64,000 nt of DNA, from positions 14,226,001 to 14,290,000 of the forward strand of contig NC_088917.1 in the NCBI RefSeq assembly GCF_963576675.1, read 5' to 3'. Origin of the DNA: Euphorbia lathyris (lineage: Eukaryota; Streptophyta; Magnoliopsida; Malpighiales; Euphorbiaceae). Made by a program: the position numbers and the translations under genes. How positions within the stretch are numbered: the stretch's first letter is position 1; each line of letters opens with the position of its first letter. Of this stretch, positions 22,859-32,700 are shown in pieces. The notes beneath the pieces are model-generated. The model saw nothing but the letters and a program-made list of their open reading frames with translations. It was not told the origin of the DNA and ran no database searches.

Positions 22859-23110
22859 TCACAAATTGTGTGATGTAAAATACTTTTTCATATCATAATT
22901 CCTTAATACATCACTGTGCATAGCCCTCCTTATATATACAAAGTCAGGGGTAATATAACAAACTATACAGCTGTAAATCTAAAGTGAAATTAGTTATATG
23001 AAATGGGTAAAGAGGTAAAGTGACATTTCTATTTATGCACAGATTGATGAGCTGTTGATGTGCCTTCTTCTTCTTTCTTTGTATTGCTCATTTTCTGTTG
23101 TGGTTCATCA
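22859..23110 (-). repeat. 3' LTR of young copia
   Basis: 252 bp. The RT-RNase H reading frame runs through the polypurine tract and into this LTR, ending at 23029. Confidence 0.93.
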
Positions 23111-24843
23111 TCCCCCCTCAAACTTGGGGTGTAGAGATCTAGCAGACCAAGTTTGGACTTGAAAATCTCAAAAGTGGGTCGATTCTGGGCTTTAGTGAAG
23201 AGATCAGCGAGGTGATTTACGGATCGAATGGGAAGAAGATGAACCAATTTTGCCTGAACTTTTTCTCGGACAAGGTGACAGTCAATGTCGATGTGCTTTG
23301 TTCGTTCATGGAAGACAGGGTTATGGGCAATGTGTAGCGCTGCTTGGTTGTCACAGAATAAGACAGCGGTGTTTTGAGGTTTGAGATGAAAATCTCGCAA
23401 CAGGTAAAGGAGCCATTGGATCTCACAAACAGTAGCCGCCATGGCTCTGTATTCTGCTTCAGAAGAGCTACGGGAAACGGTGGATTGCTTCTTGGATTTC
23501 CACGAGATTAGGGACTTGCCGAGGAAAATGCAAAAGCCTGTAAGTGATCTTCTGGTTTCGGTACAGGAGGCCCAATCTGCATCGGTGAAGCCTTTAATCT
23601 CAATGGTGTTGTCTGATGGAAAGAAAAGACCTTGGCCTGGAGATCCCTTTAGGTATCTCAAGACACGATGCGCTCTAGTAAGATCGTCAGTGGTAGGAGT
23701 GTTGAGGTGTTGTGATAATTGTTGTACTATGTAGCAGATTTCTGGGCGAGTGTGAGTTAGGTACAACAATTTTCCTATTAGTTGTCTATAGGCAGGGATG
23801 TTGGATAAAAAGGTTGGAGTTTTAGATGGCTGAAAATTTGGTGTGATTGGTGTTTTGGCTGGTTTGGCTTCAAGGAATCCCTGGTCTTGTAAAAGCTCAA
23901 GACAATACTTCCGCTGGCAGAGGTGGATCCCTTTTGGGCTTCTTGCCACTTCAAATCCTAGAAAAAATTGAAGCCTGCCCAGATCTTTGATTTTGAATAT
24001 GTTGTGGAGGTAAGACTTTATGGTTGTAACTGCTTCTCTACAATTGCTGGTGACCAGCATGTCATCAACATAAACCAAGACAGCAAGGAAAATGTTACCT
24101 TCAATTTTGATAAAAAGAGAGGGATCGGAGGATGTCTGGTTGAGACCAAAGTCTTTTAGTGCAGCAGTGAGTCTCAAGTTCCATTGTCTTCCTGCTTGCT
24201 TGAGGCCATATAAGGATTTCTTGAGTCTGCATACTGCTTTGCCCGGTATTGTGGGGATGTTGCAACCCTTCGGTATAGCCATGTACACTTCTTCATTGAT
24301 CTCACCATGTAGGTAAGCATTGTTGATATCAAGTTGGTCAAGTATCCACCCACTCATGCTAGCTAAAGCAATGAACAATCTAATTGTCGTTATTTTTGCT
24401 ACAGGTGCAAACGTCTCTGTGAAATCGATACCGGCCCGTTGTGTGAATCCTTGGGCCACCAACCTTGCCTTATATCGTTCCACGGTGCCGTCTGATCTTA
24501 ATTTTACCTTGAAGATCCATTTGCAGCCTATTTCTCTCTTACCCTGAGGTAGAGTCATTATCTTCCATGTTTCATTTGTATGCAATGCTTTCAATTCAGC
24601 CTGTATTGCTTCTCTAGAAGGAGCAAATTTAATTGCTTCTTCATAGGTGTTGGGTTCTCTGTGTGTGGATAGGTTTATGGAGAAGGCTCTTTTGGTTGAA
24701 GAAAGGTTGTCATAACTCAATTGCTTGGAAAGGAGATGAGGTGATGAACCTTTAGGCTTTTCAATGGTCACAGTTGATCCTGCAAGCTGATGATGATAGT
24801 CTTGAAGATAACTAGGTATATGCCTGATCCTGGTTGATCTCCT
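23029..24843 (-). CDS. copia reverse transcriptase-RNase H, in frame after an amber stop
   Basis: The frame is open from just after the TAG at 24844-24846; the first ATG, at 24771, gives 580 codons. It has the RT blocks WKIMTLPQGKREIGCKWIFK, LDQLDINNAYLHGEI (first catalytic Asp) and VYVDDMLV (residues 233-240 from that ATG), followed by RNase H with TDADWASC, SSSEAEYRAM and FCDNQAAL. The last codons overlap the 3' LTR. It copies the RNA genome and degrades the template. All catalytic residues I can check are present. It would be made only by readthrough of the TAG or from an element lacking that stop. Confidence 0.9.
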   Translation of the reverse strand, partial: RRSTRIRHIPSYLQDYHHQLAGSTVTIEKPKGSSPHLLSKQLSYDNLSSTKRAFSINLSTHREPNTYEEAIKFAPSREAIQAELKALHTNETWKIMTLPQGKREIGCKWIFKVKLRSDGTVERYKARLVAQGFTQRAGIDFTETFAPVAKITTIRLFIALASMSGWILDQLDINNAYLHGEINEEVYMAIPKGCNIPTIPGKAVCRLKKSLYGLKQAGRQWNLRLTAALKDFGLNQTSSDPSLFIKIEGNIFLAVLVYVDDMLVTSNCREAVTTIKSYLHNIFKIKDLGRLQFFLGFEVARSPKGIHLCQRKYCLELLQDQGFLEAKPAKTPITPNFQPSKTPTFLSNIPAYRQLIGKLLYLTHTRPEICYIVQQLSQHLNTPTTDDLTRAHRVLRYLKGSPGQGLFFPSDNTIEIKGFTDADWASCTETRRSLTGFCIFLGKSLISWKSKKQSTVSRSSSEAEYRAMAATVCEIQWLLYLLRDFHLKPQNTAVLFCDNQAALHIAHNPVFHERTKHIDIDCHLVREKVQAKLVHLLPIRSVNHLADLFTKAQNRPTFEIFKSKLGLLDLYTPSLRGDDEPQQKMSNTKKEEEGTSTAHQSVHK

Positions 24844-27147
24844 CTACTGGCCCTGTTCTGGTTCTTGTATGGGTAATTCTTCTTCTTCACTGTCATGGGC
24901 TGTATTTTCCAGTTCCTGGTCATCATGATGTTCTGTAATGATGGTTTCATCCTCTATGGGCTGGTTAGGACAGTTTGGCATTTGATTTGGTATGTGATTG
25001 TTTGTGTTTGGATTGGGTGAGCTGTTGTTCTCTTGGTAAGGAAAAACAGCTTCATAGAAATACACATTTCTGGAGATGTTTATCTTATTTGTTTTGAGGT
25101 CCATCACTTTATAGCCCTTCACCCCTGGTTTGTAGCCCAGAAAAACACACTTACTTGCTCTAGGGGTTAGCTTGGTTTTATCTCTGTCCAAAGTGGATGA
25201 ATAGCATAGACACCCAAAAACCTTAAGGTCGTCCCAGTTAGGGTTGTGTTTATGGAGTATGGAGTAGGGAATGGAATTGTTTGTGGCATTAGTTGGTAGT
25301 CTATTGATGAGGTAAACAGCATGCGACACTACTTCTGGCCAGAAAGATTTTAGAATCTTACTTTGATATATCAATGCTCTAGTGATGTTGAGAATGTCTT
25401 GGTGTTTTCTCTCTACGACACCATTTTGTTGAGGAGTCTCTACACAACTTGTTTGATGAATGATTCCCTCCTTGGCATAGAACTGTGGCATGTTGAATTC
25501 TGCCCCATTGTCTGTTCGAATTACTTTGATGTGTACCTGGAATTGATTAGATACATATGCACAAAATGCTTGTACTGCATCCCTTGTTTCAGATTTGCAT
25601 TTCATTAAATAAATCCAAACAAACCGACTATGATCATCAACAATGGTCAAGAAATAATGCTTTCCATTAAAGGAATTCAAAATAGGTCCCCAGATATCCA
25701 TGTGAACTATATCAAAACATCTATCTGCCCTATTTTGACTGAGTGTATAACTCTTCTTTTTCTGTTTAGAAAAATGACATATATCACAAGCTGCATGCCT
25801 ATTGCTACTTGGAATTTTTGAATGGATATTGTGTAGAACATTGCTCCTCAAACTGGATGGATGTCCAAGGCGCATATGCCATACAGTGATGCTACTGCTG
25901 ACGGATGCTGTGTTGTTAACATGTTGAGTAAGATGTGGTTCTAGATGATATAGTCCCCCTATCATCTTAGCAGATCCAATCCTCAGGGATTTCTTCATAT
26001 CCTTCTGATGACTATTTGCTGTAGCCACATGCTTTCCTTTGGAAGTCTCCCCTTCATTCTTCTGTGGAATCAGGCTCAGGATCTGATTGTAATGAGCTCG
26101 AGTAAGGGTGAATGGAGACGTATCATCTTCATTTGAGAAAGTTTCCAGATCTGCTTCATGTGTTGATTGTTGAGTCATAACTTGATTTGCTCTAGGATAC
26201 CTTTGCTGTGTGTTTCTACTCCCGTATCCAGGCGGGAAACCATGTTTCCTGTAGCATATATCCTCTGTGTGGCCTTCTTTGTCACAATAAGTGCACATAA
26301 CTCCTTTTTTGTATCCTGATTTTTTATAATTTTGAGAGTTGCTGTGATTTGGAGGATTATGGTTATATTTCCTGTTTGGAGGATTGGAATTGTTCTTTTG
26401 GTGGTTGAAAGCAACAAACGCAGTAGGCTCGATTGAATTAGAGTTTGAGTTGGTGTTTGGTTGGTTTGCTGAATTGGTTTGCCTCTCATGTTGAGTGGCT
26501 AGGTTAAATACACGATTCATGGTTGGTATAGGTTCCATAAGCAAAATCTGAGAACACAAGGTTGTAAAATTGCTATTCAGGCCTCTCAGAAAGGTGATAA
26601 CCTGATCTGAGTCCTGATAGCTTCTAAACTTTGCTATGGCTCCACATGAACATACAAGATCACAAGTACACTTAGGCAACGGTCTGTAGTTTAGAAGTTC
26701 ATCCCATAGAATTTTCATCTGTGTATAATAATCAGAAATTGGAAGATTACCTTGCTGAAAGAATTGAATCTCTCTTTGAAGTTCTGCTATGCGGATGTTA
26801 TCCCCTTGAGCAAATCGATCTTTGAGATCCTCCCAAACCGCACTTGCAGTATCAATCCACATTATGCTCTGGCCGATCTGAGTGGAGATTGAGTGTATAA
26901 TCCAGGACAGAACCATGGTATTACACCTATCCCAAGTTTGAAATTGAGTAGGATTGGTTCGATTTGGTACAACAATCGAGCCATCTACAAAACCATATTT
27001 GTTTTTGGAAATCAATGCGATCCTCATGGATCTAGCCCATTGATAATAATTTGCTCCTGTTAACACAGTGGTTACAAGGACTAAGGCTGGGTTTTCATTT
27101 GCAGGGAGGAAGTAGGGGCTGGAAGGTGCGATTGGAAGATTAGCCAT
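24844..27147 (-). CDS. copia gag-integrase polyprotein lacking a protease
   Basis: 767 codons, starting 107 bases after the primer site. Residues about 20-230 are the copia gag. A CCHC knuckle, CTYCDKEGHTEDIC, is at 285-298, followed by a linker to about 379. The integrase has the HHCC start WHMRLGHPS at 423-431, CDIC at 454-457, and the DDE residues D484, D546 and E579. After that come VFGCLCYSS and FLGYKPGVKGYKV. The protease motif (D[ST]GA with its flanks) that should stand between the knuckle and GGLYHL is absent, and the linker joins directly to KKSLRIGSAKMIGGLYHL. The frame ends in TAG at 24844-24846; the next codons continue in the same frame into RT. Confidence 0.92.
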   Translation of the reverse strand: MANLPIAPSSPYFLPANENPALVLVTTVLTGANYYQWARSMRIALISKNKYGFVDGSIVVPNRTNPTQFQTWDRCNTMVLSWIIHSISTQIGQSIMWIDTASAVWEDLKDRFAQGDNIRIAELQREIQFFQQGNLPISDYYTQMKILWDELLNYRPLPKCTCDLVCSCGAIAKFRSYQDSDQVITFLRGLNSNFTTLCSQILLMEPIPTMNRVFNLATQHERQTNSANQPNTNSNSNSIEPTAFVAFNHQKNNSNPPNRKYNHNPPNHSNSQNYKKSGYKKGVMCTYCDKEGHTEDICYRKHGFPPGYGSRNTQQRYPRANQVMTQQSTHEADLETFSNEDDTSPFTLTRAHYNQILSLIPQKNEGETSKGKHVATANSHQKDMKKSLRIGSAKMIGGLYHLEPHLTQHVNNTASVSSSITVWHMRLGHPSSLRSNVLHNIHSKIPSSNRHAACDICHFSKQKKKSYTLSQNRADRCFDIVHMDIWGPILNSFNGKHYFLTIVDDHSRFVWIYLMKCKSETRDAVQAFCAYVSNQFQVHIKVIRTDNGAEFNMPQFYAKEGIIHQTSCVETPQQNGVVERKHQDILNITRALIYQSKILKSFWPEVVSHAVYLINRLPTNATNNSIPYSILHKHNPNWDDLKVFGCLCYSSTLDRDKTKLTPRASKCVFLGYKPGVKGYKVMDLKTNKINISRNVYFYEAVFPYQENNSSPNPNTNNHIPNQMPNCPNQPIEDETIITEHHDDQELENTAHDSEEEELPIQEPEQGQ

Positions 27148-27264
27148 TCGAAGAATGAAGGATTTCTGAGAATTTTGGTGAAGGAGATTATGCAGAAAAA
27201 GAAAAATAGAAAAGAGGAAGATCTTTCAGATCTGATGCGGAACTTGAAATTTTCTCTGATACCA

Positions 27265-27516
27265 TCACAAATTGTGTGATGTAAAATACTTTTTCATATC
27301 ATAATTCCTTAATACATCACTGTGCATAACCCTCCTTATATATACAAAGTCAGGGGTAATATAACAAACTATACAGCTGTAAATCTAAAGTGAAATTAGT
27401 TATATGAAATGGGTAAAGAGGTAAAGTGACATTTCTATTTATGCACAGATTGATGAGCTGTTGATGTGCCTTCTTCTTCTTTCTTTGTATTGCTCATTTT
27501 CTGTTGTGGTTCATCA
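27265..27516 (-). repeat. 5' LTR of young copia
   Basis: 252 bp, partner of 22859-23110. Its minus-strand 3' end (TTTGTGA) abuts the primer site directly. Confidence 0.93.
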
Positions 27517-27521
27517 GTTAC

Positions 27522-27835
27522 CACAATCAAATGAATGTCAATCAAATATTGGATTATCCAAGTGAAAACAATGAACGCTCACAAGTCCAAAGTTTAGAAA
27601 AAATTGTGTTGAGTGTTGTGCAAAATTCAATTGAGGATGAAGCTGAGGATGATTCGGTATCTTTGAAACCAGTCATAAGAAATGAAGCAATTATAGCATC
27701 ATCCACTCTTTTAAATGCATTGAGAATAGTTAGAGATGAAATTCAACTAGATTTAAATTTCAAGAAAAAACAAAATACTATAGATTCATATTTTGCTAAA
27801 TTATCCCAACTATGTATATCTATATATATTTCGCA
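27522..27835 (+). pseudogene. pogo-like transposase remnant, part 2
   Basis: It continues part 1 after the TSD. It is Asp/Glu-rich, then reads ALRIVRDEIQLDLNFKKKQN and TIDSYF. The closing K-x-Q-x-TIDSYF resembles the C-terminal tail of pogo/Tigger-type transposases. No catalytic domain remains. The DNA here is less decayed than other fragments in the window. Confidence 0.5.
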
Positions 27836-28122
27836 TATATATTTGAGAAATTATTAATTTATAGAGGTAATAATACAATGTATTTATAAAGGGTTGTTCC
27901 AGAAAATTATTATCTTATTAATTTATTAAAATTGATCATTTTTTGAACTGGCCCAAGTCGGGACCAGAAGAAATTATTATTTTAAAGAGTTTATTAATTT
28001 ATCGAGTATTAATTTATAGAGGTTTTACTGTATTTTTAATCTTTATATTTGAATGACTAGTTCAATTAAACTAAATAAAAATTAAAATATCAAAATTATT
28101 TTTCTTTATCTTTTAAAATAAA

Positions 28123-29611
28123 GGGAAATTAACAAAACTGGATCAAATAGGAGTTCCATTTATATATTTAACCCATTTACTCAACCTACTACATATCTAA
28201 ACTGTTTTTGTATGACTTTCCCATAATACCCTTAATATTTACGGCGCGACTATCTCCCTTTCGTCTGACTTCACAGATTCCAGCATATGCGAAGCCCGCG
28301 AAGCTAATGTTTGGTTTAGTTGATGATTTTAATTAACATATGCGAAGTCTGGATGTGTTTTTAACAAAATTCGCTAAGTGGTATATAACAAAAAATGTCA
28401 AACAACAACGGATTCTAACATTAAAATCATAACATTATCAAAATTTACAACAAGATTGCCACAATAACAACATTAAAATCATAATATTATCAAAATTTAC
28501 AACAAGATTGCCACAATAAATTCTTAATAAATCACTTCAAAGTGAACCTGACTAATATGGACAGAAATTTCTCCCTCTACAGGAAGTCCAGACTTTTTGG
28601 GATGGACGTGTCCTATGGTGCACACCAAGATTGGCACAATCTCTCCTAACGAATCACTTTAAAGTGAATGTGCCAATCTTGAGGGAAGTTAATCCCTATA
28701 CAGGAAGGAAAATCATCTCCTCTGCACCCTAATACGCCGCCTTCCAGAAAGGGATGCTATGTATTCAACCACCTTCAAGAAAAATTAATCGTGTTAGGCA
28801 GGAAAAATGACGATTTGGCTTCGCGAAATGAGGATTAGCGAAGCATGCGAATGTAAATGTGCAGGGAAGAGGATGATTTTACTTAGTGAATCGATGTTTT
28901 CACGAAGTCTGTGAGGTCTGAAACGTGACGATCTACGTCGCATATCGATGCTTTTGCGAAGTCTGCGAGTGAAATTATGAACTTTTCTACTTGCAGACTT
29001 CACGAAATAATCGATTCGCGACGTAGATCGTCACGTTTCAGGCTCTTTCTCATCGCAGATCTTCGCGAAATCATCGACTACGCGAAGTGATTTCATGGAA
29101 AAAACACAGAGAAAACAGTAGATACTTACATTTTTCGCACATTTCACCCTTAAAATCGACAATAACAATATGATAAATTGGAAAAAACGATGGAAATAAC
29201 GTAGAATAACCATTTCTTTGATGGTAACAAGAAAAAAGAAATCAAGTAACGAGCAGGAACAGGAAGATGAAGAACCATGATTTCGTTTTCTAGGATTAGG
29301 AAGATGAAGAATCAAAAGATGAAGAGAGGAAGAAGAGAAATACATTGTGATTTGGAGAAATGGTGCAGATTTCGTACAATTTAAAGGAAGATAGAAAGAT
29401 CAAAAGTCTCAGAATCATTAATGGAGGTGTTGCCAACCGTTTCGCGTAACCAAGGAGAAGGGGGGCGTGACCGTTCGCGTAAGGGGGAAGAGGAAAAGTT
29501 AGGGGCATTATGAAAAAGTCACACAAAAACAGTCTAGATATGTAGTAGGTTGAGTAAATGGGATAAATATGTAAATAAGCCTACAATTTGACCCAGTTTT
29601 GTAATTTTTCC
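28123..29611. mobile_element. Non-autonomous MULE-like element, ~110-bp TIRs
   Basis: The ends GGGAAATTAACAAAACTGG and its inverse (CCAGTTTTGTAATTTTTCC) begin imperfect TIRs of about 110 bp, with a long identical inner stretch (CATTTACTCAACCTACTAC). TAAAATAAA occurs exactly on both sides (28114-28122 and 29612-29620), a 9-bp TSD typical of Mutator-like elements. Inside are a 50-bp tandem duplication (28420-28518), an inverted repeat at 28918-29041 and repeated CGCGAAG phrases. No transposase is visible, and the open frames look fortuitous. Confidence 0.85.
28918..29041. repeat. Perfect 24-bp inverted repeat inside the MULE
   Basis: CTGAAACGTGACGATCTACG, continuing into TCGC at 28918-28941, is exactly inverted at 29018-29041, with about 76 bp between. 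Both arms lie in a region rich in TTCGCGAAG-like words. It could fold into a hairpin in RNA or DNA. The function is unknown. Confidence 0.8.
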
Positions 29612-29620
29612 TAAAATAAA

Positions 29621-30523
29621 ACATCTATTTTTTTAATTTTATTTTATGATTTATCTTTTCTAACCAGGATATTTTTATACTTTTATATAAAAAAATTAAA
29701 GTTCAAATCACTATTTGTTGTCATTTGGTCGTAGGGACATATTGTTAAATTTCAACCAATTTAAATGAACATTTAAGAGAATCGTCATTTCAATATTTTG
29801 AGTTTTAGGATTTCTTTTTTCTTTTGTTTAATTTAATTAATTATTTTCATATAAGATACTTTAAAATATATGACGTGTCAAATTTATATATTAAAATATC
29901 ACCACGTGTCAGAAGAATATAGATTCTAAATCTCTCCATCAAAATTAGATGTAATTTTACTAACTAGAATAAATTGGACGATAAATGTAACTAAATAATA
30001 AATTATGAATAAATTAGGATTAAATAGTGCTTTAAATCCAAAAAATAAATGATAAAATCAAAGAACTAATTATGATAAAAATATAAATTTTTTATATTTA
30101 TTTACCCAAAAATATATCTATAAAATTTAGTGAATTAATGGAATTATTAGAAAATACAAAAGAGATACTAATATATTAAGCCAAAAAAAGTGAGATTTTG
30201 CCAAGGACCCACAAAAATATATGCTAGGAAGGAGCACTATTCACATGCACGCGGGTGTACTATTACAAAAAAAAACATAATAACGTGATCATTTTATAAT
30301 TAACCCAATCTTCTCTCCTATCTCATTATGTCTGTACGATTTTAATCAACGGTCCTGATTGCTTTTTTACTCTCCCCTTTCCATCTCAACCGTTCCTTTC
30401 TTTTTCTCTGTTTTACACCTAAAGTCAATCCTCTCTATCTATCTCCACCTACGTGTTGGCTTCCTATGATCCTCTCTTCTTTTCTTTTGCATGGAAAATG
30501 AGTATTTATTTATTTTTTCATAT
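29621..30523. other. Non-coding AT-rich stretch
   Basis: No gene seen. 30300-30480 is CT-richer (TCTCTATCTATCTCCACC) and may be an old promoter-like or MITE sequence. Confidence 0.4.
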
Positions 30524-30532
30524 TTTAATTTA

Positions 30533-30908
30533 GGCATAATACTAATTTCGCTCCCCAAACTAAGTTTTAAAGTCAATTAGGATCTTAAACTATTAAAATC
30601 ATCAATCAGGTCTCTAAACTAAGCAAAAATCATCAATTGAGGGTTCATTGAAAATCATTCGGTTGAACAATTTCAGACCGTCTTCCTCAAACCCATTTTG
30701 AACCAATACACAGATTATTACAGTCTATATCAAATAGTCACAATTTCTGATTTTAGGATAAGATGATGACTCAATTTGATGATTTTTGCTTAGTTCAGAG
30801 ACCTAATTGATGATTTTGTTAGTTTAAAGTCGTAATTGATGATTTTATTAGTTTAGGATCCTAATTGATTTTAAAACTTTAATTTGAGAGCCAAATGAGT
30901 GTAATGCC
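30533..30908. mobile_element. MITE with 9-bp TSD
   Basis: The ends GGCATAATACTAATTTCGC and its imperfect inverse (ending GTGTAATGCC) start TIRs of about 110 bp. TTTAATTTA flanks both sides exactly (30524-30532 and 30909-30917). Units of the type ATCATCAATTGA/AATTGATGAT recur inside. It has no coding capacity. Confidence 0.8.
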
Positions 30909-31185
30909 TTTAATTTATTTACGAGAGATAAAATCTAAATTTATCTTAATACATTTAAAAAGTGCAAATATATATCTTACATAATGTCTATTTTGATGTA
31001 TAATGAAACATGCCTAACTATTTTTTTAAAATTGAAAGTTGACAACTAAGAAAGTACGCTGCTGGACATCCTAATCAGGTTGGTATTCGGAGGTAACGCC
31101 TAAACATAGAAGCCGCAAATTTATTAGAAATTATAGAAAAGAATATAGGAATAAAGAATACAAGATTCAAACAAACTGTTATAAA

Positions 31186-31455
31186 TTACGACTGTTGGAG
31201 TTATCGTTAATAAAAGAGGAACAAAAAGAAGAGTATGTATCTCAGTGTTTACTAGCTTGTTTCAATGCATATAAGAATCTAACCAACTTACGAACTTGCT
31301 TTGAAGAAGGATTTGTGTAACCTTATGGTGGAAAGGTTATGCATGGTTAGTGAATTCAGTGTCATTGTCACTTCTGACAATTTTAACCTTGGTATTAAAC
31401 TGACTATGAACTAACAAAGTGAACTTATGCATGGTATTACACACATCAGTTTTTG
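31186..31455 (-). pseudogene. Decayed copia integrase joined to RT
   Basis: The minus strand reads QFNTKVKIVRSDNDTEFTNH (the second catalytic Asp of the integrase) and shortly after, in another frame, KLVRFLYALKQASKH, the RT block KSLYGLKQASR. In an intact copia these are several hundred residues apart, so a deletion joined them. Confidence 0.7.
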
Positions 31456-32060
31456 GCTGGATCCATATTTGATCCTATCTCTGGATCTGTTTGAAATGCA
31501 GCTGTTAGTTAAGATCTTTGTTTTTGTAACTTTTTCTGTTAAAGAAAGTGCAGAAAAGATAGATCTTATCCGTATATCACTGGATCTACGTGGTTGCAAA
31601 AGAAGAGACTTAGATCCGAAATTTCAGAATGGTTCAAAGGATGAAAGTTGGACTACAGTTGCTCTGCTGCGTATCTGGGGTTACAATAAATACATGTTTC
31701 AACTATTTTCTACTTTAGATGTACCTTTAATGGTCTTTCTTACTTTTCATAGTATTTTTCTTGCCCATGTGGATCATGTATTAGATTTAGTCTATATGTA
31801 TGTGAGGTTTTACTTCTTACTGTTGTCATCATGTACTAGCAATCTTATTACTTAATGAAATTTGAGCATTTCCATTAAAAAAAAATATTAAGCTTTTTTT
31901 TTAACTGCAAAATACTAAGCTCTTAACTATACAATTTATAACATTAATAATAAAGTTTATCTTTGCAGACAATAAAAAAAAAAATCATCTCATTCTTTAT
32001 ATTTTGGGGTTGTTGGTTATAAGAAAATAATGAACAAAGGATACAAATCTATTTCTAGGT
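31456..32060. other. Non-coding; possible LINE/SINE 3' tail near 31850
   Basis: A plus frame of 142 codons (31427-31855) looks fortuitous: it is hydrophobic and matches no domain I know. It ends in TTAATGAAATTTGAGCATTT then an A run (31876-31884), which resembles a retroposon tail. No TSD found. Confidence 0.35.
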
Positions 32061-32070
32061 GATTTATTAT

Positions 32071-32356
32071 CAGTCCCGTTCAATTGCACCCTTGATGACC
32101 TACTCATGTTTGGACCTTCACCGTTTGATTTCATCCTACTATAATCCTATGGCCATAACATTACTTAATTTAATATTAGATAACATATATTTTATTATTT
32201 TTTTAATGTATAACCCCTAAAAGTAAGCGACCTGTTTTTGATAGGAGACTGACAAAAGAAAAAAAAAAGTGAACGTTGGAGAAGGAACGAGAGAAGTCTT
32301 CGATTCCTGCTGCACAAGTCTTCAATTCCTTCTTTGTTGAAATCGATTCCTTTAAT
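32071..32356 (+). repeat. Left TIR of the MULE
   Basis: 286 bp, inverted at 37469-37754 with only scattered differences (for example the length of the A run near 32260). The inner limit is where the ATTCCTTTAAT identity ends. Confidence 0.9.
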
Positions 32357-32700
32357 CAGTAGGATGTGGAAGACTTTATGCTTTTGTAAGAAGAAGTAGG
32401 ATATGGATGATCTTCAATTCTTTCTTCTTTGTTGAATTGGATTCCTTTAATCAGTAGGATATGGAAGTTTCTTCTTCTTCGACTTCGCCTCAACATTCAT
32501 GTTTTTCTTCTTTTATAATTAAAAGCCTGTTAACCTATAAAAACAAACTACCGCTTGATCAGTAGGATATAGAGGAATCTTCTTCTTCGACTTTGCTGGG
32601 AAATTAACGTTTTTCTTCTTTCGTAATTAAACGCCTATTGATCTATGAACAAATAAGTTCTGCTTGGTCGGTAGGACACAGACATAAATTGGTGAAACTG
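32357..32700 (+). repeat. Subterminal degenerate tandem repeats of the MULE
   Basis: ATCAGTAGGATATGG-like words recur near 32355, 32450 and 32560. Two units of about 105 bp (from about 32472 and 32577) share CTTCTTCTTCGACTT, TTTTTCTTCTTT and GTAATTAAA blocks. Subterminal repeats in MULEs are often transposase-binding sites; here that is inference. Confidence 0.6.

Larger units (their letters stand above)
22859..27516 (-). mobile_element. Young Ty1/copia element, protease region missing
   Basis: The LTRs of 252 bp (22859-23110 and 27265-27516) differ by a single base in my reading (TAGCCC against TAACCC). The TSD is GTTAC at 22854-22858 and 27517-27521. The primer site TGGTATCAGAG abuts the right LTR on the minus strand (27254-27264), and a polypurine tract GAGGGGGGATGA abuts the left one. 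On the minus strand the LTR starts TG but ends GA. One amber codon separates gag-integrase from RT-RNase H. The insertion cuts the transposase remnant of a pogo-like element. Confidence 0.95.
22602..28030 (+). mobile_element. pogo/Emigrant-Lemi1-like element split by a copia
   Basis: The left end CAGTAAAACCTCTATAAA is exactly inverted at 28013-28030, and TA flanks both sides. These ends match what I know of the Emigrant/Lemi1 (pogo, Tc1-mariner) family. Without the copia the element is about 766 bp. It keeps only the C-terminal end of a transposase and so is an internally deleted, non-autonomous copy. Confidence 0.8.

Noticed and set aside
29031..29345. Minus-strand 104-codon frame rich in Ser and Leu inside the MULE
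   Set aside because: Low complexity, no motif, and it crosses the inverted repeat. No evidence of a gene.
31427..31855. A 142-codon open frame
   Set aside because: Hydrophobic and without any domain; it ends in a retroposon-like tail and overlaps copia debris on the other strand at its start. Probably fortuitous.
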